From assembly GCF_040675875.1 (NCBI RefSeq), contig NZ_JBEGII010000001.1, forward strand, positions 1,054,001 to 1,118,000: a DNA stretch of 64,000 nt. Reading direction: 5' to 3'. Shown piece by piece: positions 24,958-33,480 of the stretch. The position numbers and the translations under genes were made by a program. The stretch comes from Microbacterium sp. LWO12-1.2. Lineage in GTDB: Bacteria; Actinomycetota; Actinomycetes; Actinomycetales; Microbacteriaceae. Every line of letters begins with the position of its first letter. Positions within the stretch are counted from its first letter, which is position 1. The notes beneath the pieces were generated by a model that was not told the origin of the DNA, made no database searches, and was given only the letters and a program-made list of their open reading frames with translations.

Positions 24958-25395
24958 TCAGGGCAGGTCGGCGCTGTGGTCGAAGCGCTCGAGGTCGTGG
25001 GCGAACCGGGCGACCTCGTCGTCGGTCCACGGGGCGAGGTGCGCGTCGATGATCTTCTGCAGGGTGTCGAGGGTGCCGCGATAGGCCGCTGTGCCTGCGG
25101 GTGTGAGCTCGAGCGGGCGTCCGCGTCCTGAGTCACTGGGTGCTTCGCGGACGATCCCGAGCGAGGTCAGTGCGGCGAGTTGGCGCGACACGGTTGAGCG
25201 GTTCAGTCGGAACATGCGCGCGATGTCGATGGAGCGGATGCCGGGCTGTTCGGCGATGGCCATCACGATGGACTGGTCGGTGACCGAGAGGGGGGTCTCA
25301 TCGAACCGGGCGTCTGCCAGGCCGCGGCGCGAGATCGCGACGAGCGAGCGGAGCACCGTCGCGCTGTGCCGGTCTCGTTGATCTGCCATATCCAT
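24958..25395 (-). CDS. MarR-family transcriptional regulator
   Basis: 145 residues from the ATG at 25395, preceded by AGGAGG; ATG 25389 is an alternative. The winged helix-turn-helix is clear: SIDIARMFRLNRSTVSRQLAALTSLGIV, with the wing at SDSGRGRPLELTPAG. It is followed on the same strand by 3-hydroxyacyl-CoA dehydrogenase and preceded by a long inverted repeat, so autoregulation with release by an acyl-CoA or aromatic ligand is a reasonable inference. Confidence 0.88.
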   Translation of the reverse strand: MDMADQRDRHSATVLRSLVAISRRGLADARFDETPLSVTDQSIVMAIAEQPGIRSIDIARMFRLNRSTVSRQLAALTSLGIVREAPSDSGRGRPLELTPAGTAAYRGTLDTLQKIIDAHLAPWTDDEVARFAHDLERFDHSADLP

Positions 25396-25403
25396 CGCGC
25401 CTC

Positions 25404-25450
25404 CTGTTGTCTTATGCAACGTTACGCTTCTATGTTGCATTCCACAACAG
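25404..25450. promoter_or_regulatory. 47-bp nested dyad, likely MarR operator
   Basis: Two concentric inverted repeats share the centre 25427. The outer pair is CTGTTGT (25404-25410) and ACAACAG (25444-25450); the inner pair is ATGCAAC (25414-25420) and GTTGCAT (25434-25440). It lies just upstream of the MarR start and between MarR and pepN, which are divergent. The size and symmetry fit binding of one or two MarR dimers. Confidence 0.7.
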
Positions 25451-25503
25451 AAGAGGGATCCGGGTCAGGATGAGTCGGATGAGTCGGATGACAGGATGGA
25501 TGC

Positions 25504-28032
25504 ATGGACACCGCCAATCTCACCCGCGAGGAGACGGCGGCGCGATCCGCTGCCGTCGCCGTGCACAGCATCCGCGTCGAACTCGATCTGACGAATGCCC
25601 CAGATCCGGGCACCACCGGTTTTCCGACGGTGACGACGATCGACTTCGATGCGACGGTGGCGGAGACCTGGCTCGATTTCATCGGGGAGTCCGTGGGTCG
25701 CGTGACGCTCAACGGTGTGGTCCAGGAGCCGCGTCACGACGGCGCGCGGATCGCCCTCGCAGGTCTTGGCGCGCGCAACGTCGTCGTGGTGGAGGCCGTC
25801 GGCGCGTACAGCAGATCCGGCGAAGGCCTCCACCGCTTCGTCGATCCGGCAGACGGGGAGACCTACCTCTACACCCAGTACGAGCCCGCGGATTCGCGCC
25901 GCGTGATGGCGTGCTTCGAGCAGCCCGACATCAAGGCGCCGTACACGTTCGTGGTGCACGCGCCGTCCGGCTGGGAGGTGCTGTCGAATCAGGTCGTCAC
26001 CGGCGCACACGTGGATGGTGCGCGACAGCGTGTCGAGTTCGCCCCCACGCTGCCGATCTCGAGCTACATCACCGCGGTGGCTGCCGGACCCTACGTGCGC
26101 GTCGAGGGCGAATGGTCGCGCGACGATCAGCGGATCGCTCTCGGTGTGTTCGCGCGCCGCTCGCTCGCGCCGCACATGGAATCCGAGGAGATACTCGAGG
26201 TCACCCGTCAGGGTCTCGACTTCTTCACCGACGCGTTCGCCTATCCGTACCCCTGGGGCAAGTACGACCAGATCTTCGTGCCTGAGTACAATCTCGGCGC
26301 GATGGAGAATCCGGGCCTGGTGACCTTCACGGAGGCGTATCTGTCGCGAGGGGCGGCGACCGATGCCCAGCGTGCCGCGCGCGCGAACACGATCCTCCAC
26401 GAGATGGCGCACATGTGGTTCGGCGACCTCGTCACCATGCGGTGGTGGGACGATCTCTGGCTCAAGGAGTCGTTCGCCGACTACATGGGCGCCCACGCAT
26501 CGGCAGCTGCGACCCGCTTCACCGACGCGTGGGTGAAGTTCGCCGCCAGCCGCAAGGCGTGGGCGTACCAGCAGGACCAGCTGCCCACGACTCACCCGAT
26601 CGTCGCCGACATCCCCGACCTCGAGGCGGCGAAGCTCAACTTCGACGGGATCACGTATGCCAAGGGTGCGGCGGTGCTCAAGCAGTTGGTCGCCTTCGTC
26701 GGTGAAGAGGCGTTCTTCGAAGGTGCGCGTCGATACTTCGCCGCCCACGCGTTCGGCAACACCACACTCGACGACCTGCTGGAACAGCTGAGCGCGGTAT
26801 CGGGTCGGGACATGAGCGACTGGTCGCGGGCATGGCTCGAGACCTCCGGCATGTCCACGCTCGCGCTGGAGGAGGGAACCGATGGGGTCGAGCTGGTGCA
26901 GACGGATCCCCGTCCGCATCGACTGCGCATCGGGCTCTACGGGCACGAGGGAGACCGGATCGTTCGTCAGGAGCAGATGTCGCTCGACATCACCGCGCCT
27001 CGCACCGCCATCGACCTGCCGTTCGCCGAGCTCGTGATCCTGAACGACGACGATCTGACGTACGCGAAGGCACGTCTTGATGAGCGGTCTCTGCAGACCG
27101 TCGAGGAATCGCTGTCTGCTGTCGAGGATCCGCTGGCGCGGGCGTTGCTCTGGTCGTCGCTGTGGAACGCGACGCGCGACGGCGAACTCGATGCATCCCG
27201 CTATCTCGCCATCGCGCGCGCACACGCACCTGCCGAGGCGAACATCGGGTTGCTCTCCGGAGTCATCGCCAATGCGGCCTACGCAGTGCGCCACTTCGTC
27301 GTCGACGAGCGACGCGGGCAGGAACAGCGTGCATGGACCGAGACGACATGGGCGGCGCTGCAGAGGGCTGATGCCGGCAGCGACGCCCAGCTGAGCTGGG
27401 CGCGCGCCGTCGCCGGCGCGTCGGCCTATGACGACCTGCACAGTGCAGACCTCCGCGGCATGCTCGACGGTGCGGCACCTGAGGGGCTCACGGTCGATCC
27501 TGACCTGCGGTGGCAGATACTGACCGCACTCGTCACGACCGGGCATGCGACGGGCGACGACATCGAGGCGGAAGCCGCGGGTGACGATACCGGGAGCGGG
27601 CGCACGGCGGCCCGTCGGGCGCGTGCGTCACGACCGGATCCGGACGTGCGACGTGCGGCCTGGGACGCCGCCTGGGATGACCTGATGCTCAGCAACGACC
27701 ATCTGGATGCGGAGATCGCGGGGTTCCGCGCCGGTGGCCGGCGCGATCTGATCGAGGGGTTCGACACGACGTACTTCGAGCGCATCGGCGCGGCGTGGAG
27801 CTCGCGCAGCATCGAACTCGCGCGTCGCCTGGTGATCGGGCTGTTCCCCGCGACGGACTCGCTGACCCTCGTCGACACCTGGCTCGCCGCGAATACGGCG
27901 GCGCCGGCAGCGCTCCGGCGCATCGTGATCGAGCAGCGGGATCATCTCGCACGGGAGCTGCGGGTGCGGGCTGCTCAGCGTCAGTCCGCGGCGCGCAGTT
28001 CCTCGGCCGTGCGGAGCCCCACCGCGCGATAG
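25504..28032 (+). CDS. pepN: Aminopeptidase N (M1 family)
   Basis: 842 residues, typical for actinobacterial PepN, which removes N-terminal residues from peptides in the cytoplasm. The exopeptidase motif GAMENPG is followed by the zinc site HEMAH at 299-303 and the third ligand E322 in KESFADY, 18 residues on. The C-terminal half is the helical ERAP-like domain. The end overlaps the convergent APH-like gene by 52 bases. A short tandem repeat (ATGAGTCGG twice) lies just before the start; no strong RBS is seen. Confidence 0.95.
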   Translation: MDTANLTREETAARSAAVAVHSIRVELDLTNAPDPGTTGFPTVTTIDFDATVAETWLDFIGESVGRVTLNGVVQEPRHDGARIALAGLGARNVVVVEAVGAYSRSGEGLHRFVDPADGETYLYTQYEPADSRRVMACFEQPDIKAPYTFVVHAPSGWEVLSNQVVTGAHVDGARQRVEFAPTLPISSYITAVAAGPYVRVEGEWSRDDQRIALGVFARRSLAPHMESEEILEVTRQGLDFFTDAFAYPYPWGKYDQIFVPEYNLGAMENPGLVTFTEAYLSRGAATDAQRAARANTILHEMAHMWFGDLVTMRWWDDLWLKESFADYMGAHASAAATRFTDAWVKFAASRKAWAYQQDQLPTTHPIVADIPDLEAAKLNFDGITYAKGAAVLKQLVAFVGEEAFFEGARRYFAAHAFGNTTLDDLLEQLSAVSGRDMSDWSRAWLETSGMSTLALEEGTDGVELVQTDPRPHRLRIGLYGHEGDRIVRQEQMSLDITAPRTAIDLPFAELVILNDDDLTYAKARLDERSLQTVEESLSAVEDPLARALLWSSLWNATRDGELDASRYLAIARAHAPAEANIGLLSGVIANAAYAVRHFVVDERRGQEQRAWTETTWAALQRADAGSDAQLSWARAVAGASAYDDLHSADLRGMLDGAAPEGLTVDPDLRWQILTALVTTGHATGDDIEAEAAGDDTGSGRTAARRARASRPDPDVRRAAWDAAWDDLMLSNDHLDAEIAGFRAGGRRDLIEGFDTTYFERIGAAWSSRSIELARRLVIGLFPATDSLTLVDTWLAANTAAPAALRRIVIEQRDHLARELRVRAAQRQSAARSSSAVRSPTAR

Positions 28033-28862
28033 TCGGCGCGGTCATCGCTCTGCGTGAGCAGCATGAGCGAGATGTAGGCCGCCCAGGCGCGCGCACGAGT
28101 CCAGGTCAGCTCGTCGTAGCGATCCGCCGTCGCGGCCCGGAATGCGGATCGCCCTGGTGCGTCGAACAGCAACCAACTGGCGGCCAGGTCGTATGCAGGA
28201 TCTCCGGCGGTGACATCGCCGAAGTCGATAAGCGCCACCAGCCGCGTGCCTTCGATGAGGATGTTCCCTGGGTGCAGGTCGCCGTGGACCCATACCCGCT
28301 CCGTGCTCGGCGGGGCGAGCAAACCGAGTTCCCATGCGTCTCGAAGCGGAGCCGCCTCGGCCGAGGCGGACAGGCGCGAACGCATCGCCGCGTCCCTGTG
28401 CTGCAACGGCACGCCGCGGACCGGGTTGTGCGGCGCATAGGCGGGAGCAGGGGAGTGCAGTGCCGACAGGGCTGCTGCGAGAACGGGCGCCCACGACGCG
28501 TTCTGCCGCCGCGGCGTGGTGAGCGCGCTTCCGCCCTCGATCCAGGGGATCACAGACCAGGCCCAGGGGAAGCGAGCTGTCGGCACTCCGCAGACGATAG
28601 GCACGGGGACACGGATACCGACAGACGCGAGCCGAGGCGCGATCTCGGGAAGCGCACGCTGCTCGTTCACGATCAGCGGTGCGGCTACTGCGCGTCGCGG
28701 CACCCTCACGGCGAACTCCTCGCCGAGGCGCCAGATCGTGTTGTCCCAGCCGTCGGCCAGACGTGTCAGGGGCAGCGCGGCGATGCGCGGCGCCGCATCA
28801 CGGAGCAGATCGCGCAATCCCCGGTCATCGAGTGCGTGTTCGGCGGCGGGGGAGTCGGCCAT
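27981..28862 (-). CDS. Aminoglycoside-phosphotransferase-like kinase
   Basis: 293 residues from the ATG at 28862. Kinase-fold APH motifs are visible: the catalytic loop HGDLHPGN starting at H193 and the metal site LIDFGDVTAGDPAYDLA shortly after, preceded by a nucleotide-binding N-lobe with WDNTIWRLGEEFAVRVPR. Members phosphorylate aminoglycosides or small metabolites such as macrolides, hygromycin or choline-like alcohols; the substrate is not evident. It starts two bases after the upstream MBL-fold gene ends, so the two form an operon. Confidence 0.88.
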   Translation of the reverse strand: MADSPAAEHALDDRGLRDLLRDAAPRIAALPLTRLADGWDNTIWRLGEEFAVRVPRRAVAAPLIVNEQRALPEIAPRLASVGIRVPVPIVCGVPTARFPWAWSVIPWIEGGSALTTPRRQNASWAPVLAAALSALHSPAPAYAPHNPVRGVPLQHRDAAMRSRLSASAEAAPLRDAWELGLLAPPSTERVWVHGDLHPGNILIEGTRLVALIDFGDVTAGDPAYDLAASWLLFDAPGRSAFRAATADRYDELTWTRARAWAAYISLMLLTQSDDRADYRAVGLRTAEELRAAD

Positions 28863-28864
28863 GC

Positions 28865-29503
28865 TCAGAGATCGAGCGACTCGCCGGGCTCGAGGACGAA
28901 GAACTCGCCGCCGCCCTGCTCCGTCGCCCACTGCAGCCGCGCCCGGTGCATCGTCTTGCCCGCGACCGAGAGCGTCATGTCGTGGGTGCCGAAAGCGCGC
29001 CGTGGCTTCACGGCCAGCACGTAGTCCATCGCCTCGCCGATCTTCAGCCAGGGGGCGCCGAGCGGGGCCGCCAGAGTGTCGACCTCGATGCCCTCTGGAA
29101 CCGCGTAGGAGTCGCCCGGGTAGTAGAGCTCCTCGTTCACCAGCACTCCGACGTTGTCGATCGTGGGGATCGAGGAGTGGATGACCGCGTGCGTGCCGCC
29201 GAAGAAGCGCAGCGCGAAGTCGCCCACAGCGACGGTGTCGCCGGGGGACACGACCGTGATGTCGTATCCGTCTGCGGCTGCTGCCACACCGGCAGGCGCG
29301 AAGATCGGAGTGCCGGGTGCGGCGCGCAGGAGACGATCGAGGTGCTCCGGCGTCCAGTGGTCGGGGTGCTCGTGCGTGAGCACGATGCCGACCAGGCCGT
29401 TGAGGTCGTCGAGCGGTGTGGTGAAGGAACCGGGATCGATCACCAGAGTCTGATCGCTCTGATCGATGCGGAGGGTGGCATGTTCGTACTTGGTCACGCG
29501 CAT
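28865..29503 (-). CDS. Metallo-beta-lactamase-fold hydrolase (UPF0173-like)
   Basis: 212 residues from the ATG at 29503; the frame is open for 50 more codons upstream, but that part covers a GC-rich hairpin and looks noncoding. The zinc motif THEHPDHW is at 43-50. Further metal positions are in FGGTHAVIH, YYPGDSYAVPEG and AFGTHDMTL. The short single-domain layout resembles the YtkL/UPF0173 group of metal-dependent hydrolases of unknown substrate. It is coexpressed with the APH-like kinase. Confidence 0.88.
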   Translation of the reverse strand: MRVTKYEHATLRIDQSDQTLVIDPGSFTTPLDDLNGLVGIVLTHEHPDHWTPEHLDRLLRAAPGTPIFAPAGVAAAADGYDITVVSPGDTVAVGDFALRFFGGTHAVIHSSIPTIDNVGVLVNEELYYPGDSYAVPEGIEVDTLAAPLGAPWLKIGEAMDYVLAVKPRRAFGTHDMTLSVAGKTMHRARLQWATEQGGGEFFVLEPGESLDL

Positions 29504-29560
29504 GGGACGAGTCAACTCCTTCTGAGGTCTGCGGGCAAACCGAATCAGGGTTCGCCACGC

Positions 29561-29581
29561 CCGGGGGTGCGGCACCCCCGG
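29561..29581. other. GC-rich hairpin in the 5' region of the MBL gene
   Basis: A perfect nine-base stem (CCGGGGGTG / CACCCCCGG) with a three-base loop lies between the MBL gene start and tRNA-Glu. It may shape the minus-strand leader or insulate it from the tRNA promoter; the function is not known. Confidence 0.4.
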
Positions 29582-29654
29582 CTCGATTTGGCGCAGCAAG
29601 AATCGTCGTGGCATACTTGAACGGTTGTCGCGGGACGGAAACGTTCCGCCAGAC

Positions 29655-29727
29655 GGCCCCATCGTATAGCGGCCTAGTACGCTGCCCTCTCACGGCGGTA
29701 ACGCGGGTTCGAATCCCGCTGGGGTCA
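29655..29727 (+). tRNA. tRNA-Glu (anticodon CUC)
   Basis: The cloverleaf folds by eye. The acceptor GGCCCCA (29655-29661) pairs with TGGGGTC (29720-29726) with one G-U pair, discriminator A29727. The anticodon stem CTGCC/GGCGG encloses the loop CTCTCAC with anticodon CUC, and the T arm is GCGGG-TTCGAAT-CCCGC. No CCA is encoded. A hairpin terminator follows within ten bases. Confidence 0.95.
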
Positions 29728-29736
29728 CACAACAGG

Positions 29737-29766
29737 CGAAAGCCCTCGGTTCTCCGGGGGCTTTCG
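29737..29766. terminator. Hairpin terminator after tRNA-Glu
   Basis: CGAAAGCCC (29737-29745) pairs with GGGCTTTCG (29758-29766). It ends tRNA-Glu transcription on the plus strand. Because the minus-strand MFS gene stops at 29778, it can serve that gene as well. Confidence 0.8.
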
Positions 29767-29777
29767 TCGTATCCGGC

Positions 29778-31016
29778 TCAGTTCACGGGGCGGAGCGAGA
29801 GTTCGCGGAACGTCCTGTTCTGCAGCGGAACGATCATCAGCGCGGCCATGGCTGCCCCGAACACCGTGAACGGCACCCACAGCGCCGTCGCCGAGGCGAG
29901 TGCACCGAACGCGACCATAGCGAGAGGCATCAGACAGTCATCACCCAGGCGTGTGATCGCCCCCATGCGGCCGAGGTAGGCGGTGTCGATCGTCGCGGCG
30001 AACGTCGAGCTCAGCAGCACGGACGCATATCCCGCGGTTGCTCCGATCACGAACGATGCCGTCGCCACCGTCCAGGAAGGTCCGACGCCGAGCGCGGCGA
30101 TGCCGCATCCCTGCACCACGAGCGCCCAGAATCCGGCATAGGCTTCCCGTCGCGGACGCCATCGTGCGACAGAGGCGGCTCCGAGCGCCGCGCCGACTCC
30201 GAGGAGCGCCTCGAACAGGCCGACCGCCTGGGCGCCCCACCCCTGGTCGTGCGCCCGCAGCGCCAGCCCTATGCCAACCGCAGGTCCGACCGCGAGATTC
30301 AGGCCGGACAGGGCGATCACGAGCGTGCGTGTCGTCGGAGCCGCTCTCAGATGCGCGAATCCTCGGGCGATCCCGCGCAACGGCGACTCCTTCTCGGCGC
30401 GGGGCAGTGCGAAGCGCGGCCGCAGACCGATCGCGATGAACGCGACGACCGCGACGAAGGTGAGCGCATTGGCCGACGCGCTGCCGGCGAGTCCGGCATG
30501 CGCGACCACCACGCCGCCGATGGCAGCACCGCCCATCGTCCCCAGTCGGGAGGCTGTCTGCGCGATAGCGGCATAGGCGGGCAGATCCGACGCGCGGATG
30601 AGCTGTCTCGCGATGGTGCCGGCGGAGGGCTCGTAGAAGGCATCGCAGATCCCGAAGGCGATCGCGGCGAACAACAGCACGGGGAGGGTGGGCGACGCCC
30701 CGACCACCCAGACGGCCACGGCGATCAGCACCCCCACCCGCAGTGCGTTGAACAGCAGCATGACGCGGCGAGCATCCGCTCTGTCCGCGAGGATGCCGCC
30801 GAACAGCAGCACCGCGGCGCGGGGAACAGTGCCGGCTGCGACGACGAGCCCGGCCAGGGCGGGCGAGGCGATCTGCACGGCGGTCCAGGCCAGCGCGATC
30901 ATCCACAGCGCGTCCCCGGCATCGGACAGCGCCTTGATCCCGATCCAGACCTGCACACGCCGATCGCGCGGGAAAGGCGGCGGCTCCCGCAGCAGGACGG
31001 GCTCCGCGACACTCAT
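29778..31016 (-). CDS. MFS transporter (12 TM)
   Basis: 412 residues from the ATG at 31016, which shares one base with the TGA of the upstream ArsR-type regulator. About 12 transmembrane segments are visible, with a loop 2-3 motif (GGILADRADARRVM) and a central cytoplasmic loop around residues 190-210 (LRPRFALPRAEKES). It resembles the enterobactin-exporter/MFS_3 group of efflux proteins. The coupled regulator suggests inducible efflux; the substrate is unknown. Confidence 0.9.
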   Translation of the reverse strand: MSVAEPVLLREPPPFPRDRRVQVWIGIKALSDAGDALWMIALAWTAVQIASPALAGLVVAAGTVPRAAVLLFGGILADRADARRVMLLFNALRVGVLIAVAVWVVGASPTLPVLLFAAIAFGICDAFYEPSAGTIARQLIRASDLPAYAAIAQTASRLGTMGGAAIGGVVVAHAGLAGSASANALTFVAVVAFIAIGLRPRFALPRAEKESPLRGIARGFAHLRAAPTTRTLVIALSGLNLAVGPAVGIGLALRAHDQGWGAQAVGLFEALLGVGAALGAASVARWRPRREAYAGFWALVVQGCGIAALGVGPSWTVATASFVIGATAGYASVLLSSTFAATIDTAYLGRMGAITRLGDDCLMPLAMVAFGALASATALWVPFTVFGAAMAALMIVPLQNRTFRELSLRPVN

Positions 31017-31564
31017 CACGGTTCCGTCGGGAACGCGTGTGAGAAGAAGAACACCGGCACCCGTTGCTGCCCGTCCGCTGTGTCGATCGACTCCTGCCAT
31101 TCGCTCAGCGTCCGACGCAGACGCTCTGACAGGTCTCTGATCTCATCCGCCGACGCCCAGGCCGTCGTCTCGGTGTTGAAGGCGTCGTACTCGGCGTAGT
31201 TCGGATCGCCGCGACGACGTCGCCAGCGTTGCAGCCGCTCGATCTGCATCCGGATGCCCTGCCGCTCGGCCTCGCGGGCGAGAAGAGCTTCCGCGGGGGA
31301 GTCGGCGAAGTCCTCGGCCGACCAGGTCATGCCGCGACGCGCGAGGCGCCACCAGCTGGTGCGGCGATCTCCGCGGGGGTCTTCGGCGCGTTCGACGACA
31401 CCGGCGCGTTCGAGCATCCGCAGGTGGTGGCTGATGCTGCCCACCTGAGCGTCGAGGGAGCGCGCGATCGTCGTGACCTGCGACGTCCCGTAGAGGAGCA
31501 GAAAGTCGAAGATGCGGCGGCGCAGCGGGTGGTGCACGGCGGTGATCACGGAGATGTCTTCCAC
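31016..31564 (-). CDS. ArsR-type winged-helix regulator
   Basis: 182 residues from the GTG at 31564, the most likely start: the longer open frame upstream runs through the promoter palindrome. The wHTH is clear (HHPLRRRIFDFLLLYG, then QVGSISHHLRMLERAGVVER). The C-terminal 90 residues are a charged helical extension (ERLQRWRRRRGDPNYAEYDA) longer than in metal-sensing ArsR proteins and without Cys ligands, so a metal ligand is unlikely. It is translationally coupled to the MFS gene and is probably its repressor. Confidence 0.85.
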   Translation of the reverse strand: MEDISVITAVHHPLRRRIFDFLLLYGTSQVTTIARSLDAQVGSISHHLRMLERAGVVERAEDPRGDRRTSWWRLARRGMTWSAEDFADSPAEALLAREAERQGIRMQIERLQRWRRRRGDPNYAEYDAFNTETTAWASADEIRDLSERLRRTLSEWQESIDTADGQQRVPVFFFSHAFPTEP

Positions 31565-31597
31565 GGGACGCCACGCTATGCCCGCTTCGGCGGACCC

Positions 31598-31614
31598 ACA
31601 AGATTTCTTGTATA
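31598..31614 (-). promoter_or_regulatory. Perfect palindrome overlapping a -10 element of the ArsR/MFS operon
   Basis: ACAAGA-TT-TCTTGT (31598-31611) is a perfect 14-base palindrome 34 bases upstream of the GTG. Read on the minus strand, TATACA (31614-31609) overlaps it and can serve as a -10 hexamer. This is the expected layout for autorepression by the downstream regulator. Confidence 0.65.
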
Positions 31615-31651
31615 CCCCGGAAAGACGGGATATGCGTGATCGTGGACAGAG

Positions 31652-31690
31652 CGAAAGCCGCCCCGGACGCATGTTCCGGGGCGGCTTTCG
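31652..31690 (-). terminator. Strong hairpin after the DUF4349 gene
   Basis: A perfect 16-base stem (31652-31667 with 31675-31690) with a seven-base loop lies eight bases beyond the DUF4349 stop. No clear T tract follows, but the stem is very stable. It separates the sigma/DUF4349 operon from the ArsR promoter. Confidence 0.85.
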
Positions 31691-31698
31691 AGACGTCG

Positions 31699-32805
31699 TC
31701 AGTCCGCAGTGTTCTCGGCGCTGACCGCCTCGTCGCGTCGTGCCCGACGTGCGCGACGGATGAGCCAGACGATGAGCACGACGACGGCCGCGATGCCGAG
31801 CCAGGGGAGGATGAACCCGACCGCGATCACGAGGGCATTCAACGAGACGACCAGTCCGTTCCATCCGGCCAGCAGGCCGTCGGCGAAGCCGGCGGGGTCG
31901 GCGCTCGTCGGTGCCGCGGCACGCGTCAGCTCGACCTGCACGGTCGACATCGCGACCTGGTCCTCGACCGCGGCGAGCTGCTGCTCCCACGATTCGAGCT
32001 GAGCCTGACGATCGGTCAGGGCGACCTCGGCCTCGATGAGCTCGGAGACGCTCCCGGACTGCGCCATCAGTTCGCTCAACCGCGCGACGGATGCCTTGGT
32101 CGCTTCCACACGGGCCCGCAGATCGATCGCTGTCGCGGTCACATCCTGCTTCGAGATGGACGACGCGATCACCTCGCCGGAATCGCCGAGTTCGCCGATC
32201 ACGTCGGTGAGGTCGGCAGAAGGCACGCGCACGCTGATCCAGCCGTACCCCTGATCGGGGGGAGCAGGCGCGGAGGTGTCGTCGGTCGCGAGCGCCTTAC
32301 CGACCTGTGTGCTCTCCACATAGCCGCCGTGCTCCTCCGCGAGTGCGGTCACGGCCGCAGCGGCTGCCGGGATGTCCTTCACCTGAAGTGTGACGTTCGC
32401 CGTGGTGACGATGTCCCTGTCCGCATCCCCGGTGTCAGTGCCCATCAGCGTCGACGGCGCGTCACTCGACACATCTCCCGGTGCCATCTCTGCGCTGCGC
32501 TCGGGGGAGCCCGCAATCGAATCCGCGACGGATCCGCCCGACATGTCGGTGCCGTCGGCCGTGCTCATCACGGTTCCTGAGCCGACGGCACCCAGGATGG
32601 GCGGAGTCACGAGTACTCCGAGGGCGAATGCGGCAGCGATGCCGGCACCGGTCAACCACCGGCGCCGGCGAACCCGGGATCGCACGGCTGTCGGGGTGGA
32701 GGGCGACCTCTCCTCGGCGATCTGCGCGAACACGGAGTTCTCCATGCGGGCGATCGCGTCGTCCGAAAGTTCCGGCAGGTCGTCGATCGAAGTCTGGTCG
32801 TTCAT
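31699..32805 (-). CDS. DUF4349 membrane protein, coupled to an ECF sigma factor
   Basis: 368 residues, start overlapping the sigma-factor stop by four bases. The N-terminal 50 residues are cytoplasmic and acidic (DDLPELSDDAIARMENSVFAQ), followed by a first transmembrane helix (WLTGAGIAAAFALGVLVTPP). A large extracytoplasmic domain follows, with the DUF4349 pattern: VTTANVTLQVKDIPAAAAAV, GWISVRVPSADLTDVI, and a coiled coil near 215-275. A C-terminal transmembrane hairpin ends in RRARRARRDE. The position after an ECF sigma gene and the small cytoplasmic N-terminus suggest an anti-sigma-like role, but no ZAS zinc motif is present. Confidence 0.85.
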   Translation of the reverse strand: MNDQTSIDDLPELSDDAIARMENSVFAQIAEERSPSTPTAVRSRVRRRRWLTGAGIAAAFALGVLVTPPILGAVGSGTVMSTADGTDMSGGSVADSIAGSPERSAEMAPGDVSSDAPSTLMGTDTGDADRDIVTTANVTLQVKDIPAAAAAVTALAEEHGGYVESTQVGKALATDDTSAPAPPDQGYGWISVRVPSADLTDVIGELGDSGEVIASSISKQDVTATAIDLRARVEATKASVARLSELMAQSGSVSELIEAEVALTDRQAQLESWEQQLAAVEDQVAMSTVQVELTRAAAPTSADPAGFADGLLAGWNGLVVSLNALVIAVGFILPWLGIAAVVVLIVWLIRRARRARRDEAVSAENTAD

Positions 32806-33359
32806 GCGTCTCTCACTTCCTTGACGGCGCCACGCAATTGGGTGCGCACTCGGGAGAGACGGTTCCGGACCACGGCGTGGCTCACTCCCAGCTCATCGGC
32901 GGCAGCCTGATAGGCGTAGCCCTCCGATGCGCACAGACGGAAGATCTCGCGGTCGAGATCGTTCAGGGTTCCGACCTCCGCAGCGATCCGTGCAGCGAGC
33001 GCGGCCGTGATGACCTGCTCCTCCACGCTGACAGTGTCCGGGACGTTCTCGTCCAGAACCTCAGCGGTATGGGCCTGATCGCGTCGCCGTTGCCGCAGCC
33101 GATTCGCCGCTTGGAAGCGGCAGATCGTCGCCAGCCACGGCAGGATCGACTCCCCGTGCAGCTCCAGGGTCGGCAGTTTCCTCCAGGCGACCACGAATGT
33201 CTCCTGGGTGATGTCCTCGGCATCGGCGGACGATGCGAGGATGCCGTTGGCGATCCAGTAGACCGGCCGGACATGGGCCCGATACAGCTCGCGGAAGGCG
33301 CTCTCGTCGCCTGCCGCGGCCTGCGCCGCCCACTTCTGATCACTCGTCTGCACGGGCAT
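32802..33359 (-). CDS. ECF RNA polymerase sigma factor
   Basis: 185 residues. Region 2 (AFRELYRAHVRPVYWIANGILAS, DAEDITQETFVVAWRKL) and region 4 (LNDLDREIFRLCASEGYAYQ, AADELGVSHAVVRNRLSRVR) are both complete; region 1 and region 3 are lacking, as in ECF sigmas. It is translationally coupled to the DUF4349 protein, its likely regulator. The signal is not known; envelope stress is typical for such pairs. No autoregulated GGAAC-type promoter was recognised upstream. Confidence 0.93.
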   Translation of the reverse strand: MPVQTSDQKWAAQAAAGDESAFRELYRAHVRPVYWIANGILASSADAEDITQETFVVAWRKLPTLELHGESILPWLATICRFQAANRLRQRRRDQAHTAEVLDENVPDTVSVEEQVITAALAARIAAEVGTLNDLDREIFRLCASEGYAYQAAADELGVSHAVVRNRLSRVRTQLRGAVKEVRDA

Positions 33360-33480
33360 CCTGATTCCGTTCGGTGTCTCTCACCAGAGAAGTGTCGACA
33401 GAATCGCCATCGTCTCAGAATCGACCGGCGAAGTCACGTGAGTGCGAACGGTCCTGCACCCCGCTCCGCTCCGCTAGCAT

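Noticed and set aside
25465..27546. 693-codon minus-strand frame opposite pepN
   Set aside because: The composition is Arg/His-rich as in shadow frames, there are no domains, and pepN motifs fully explain the stretch.
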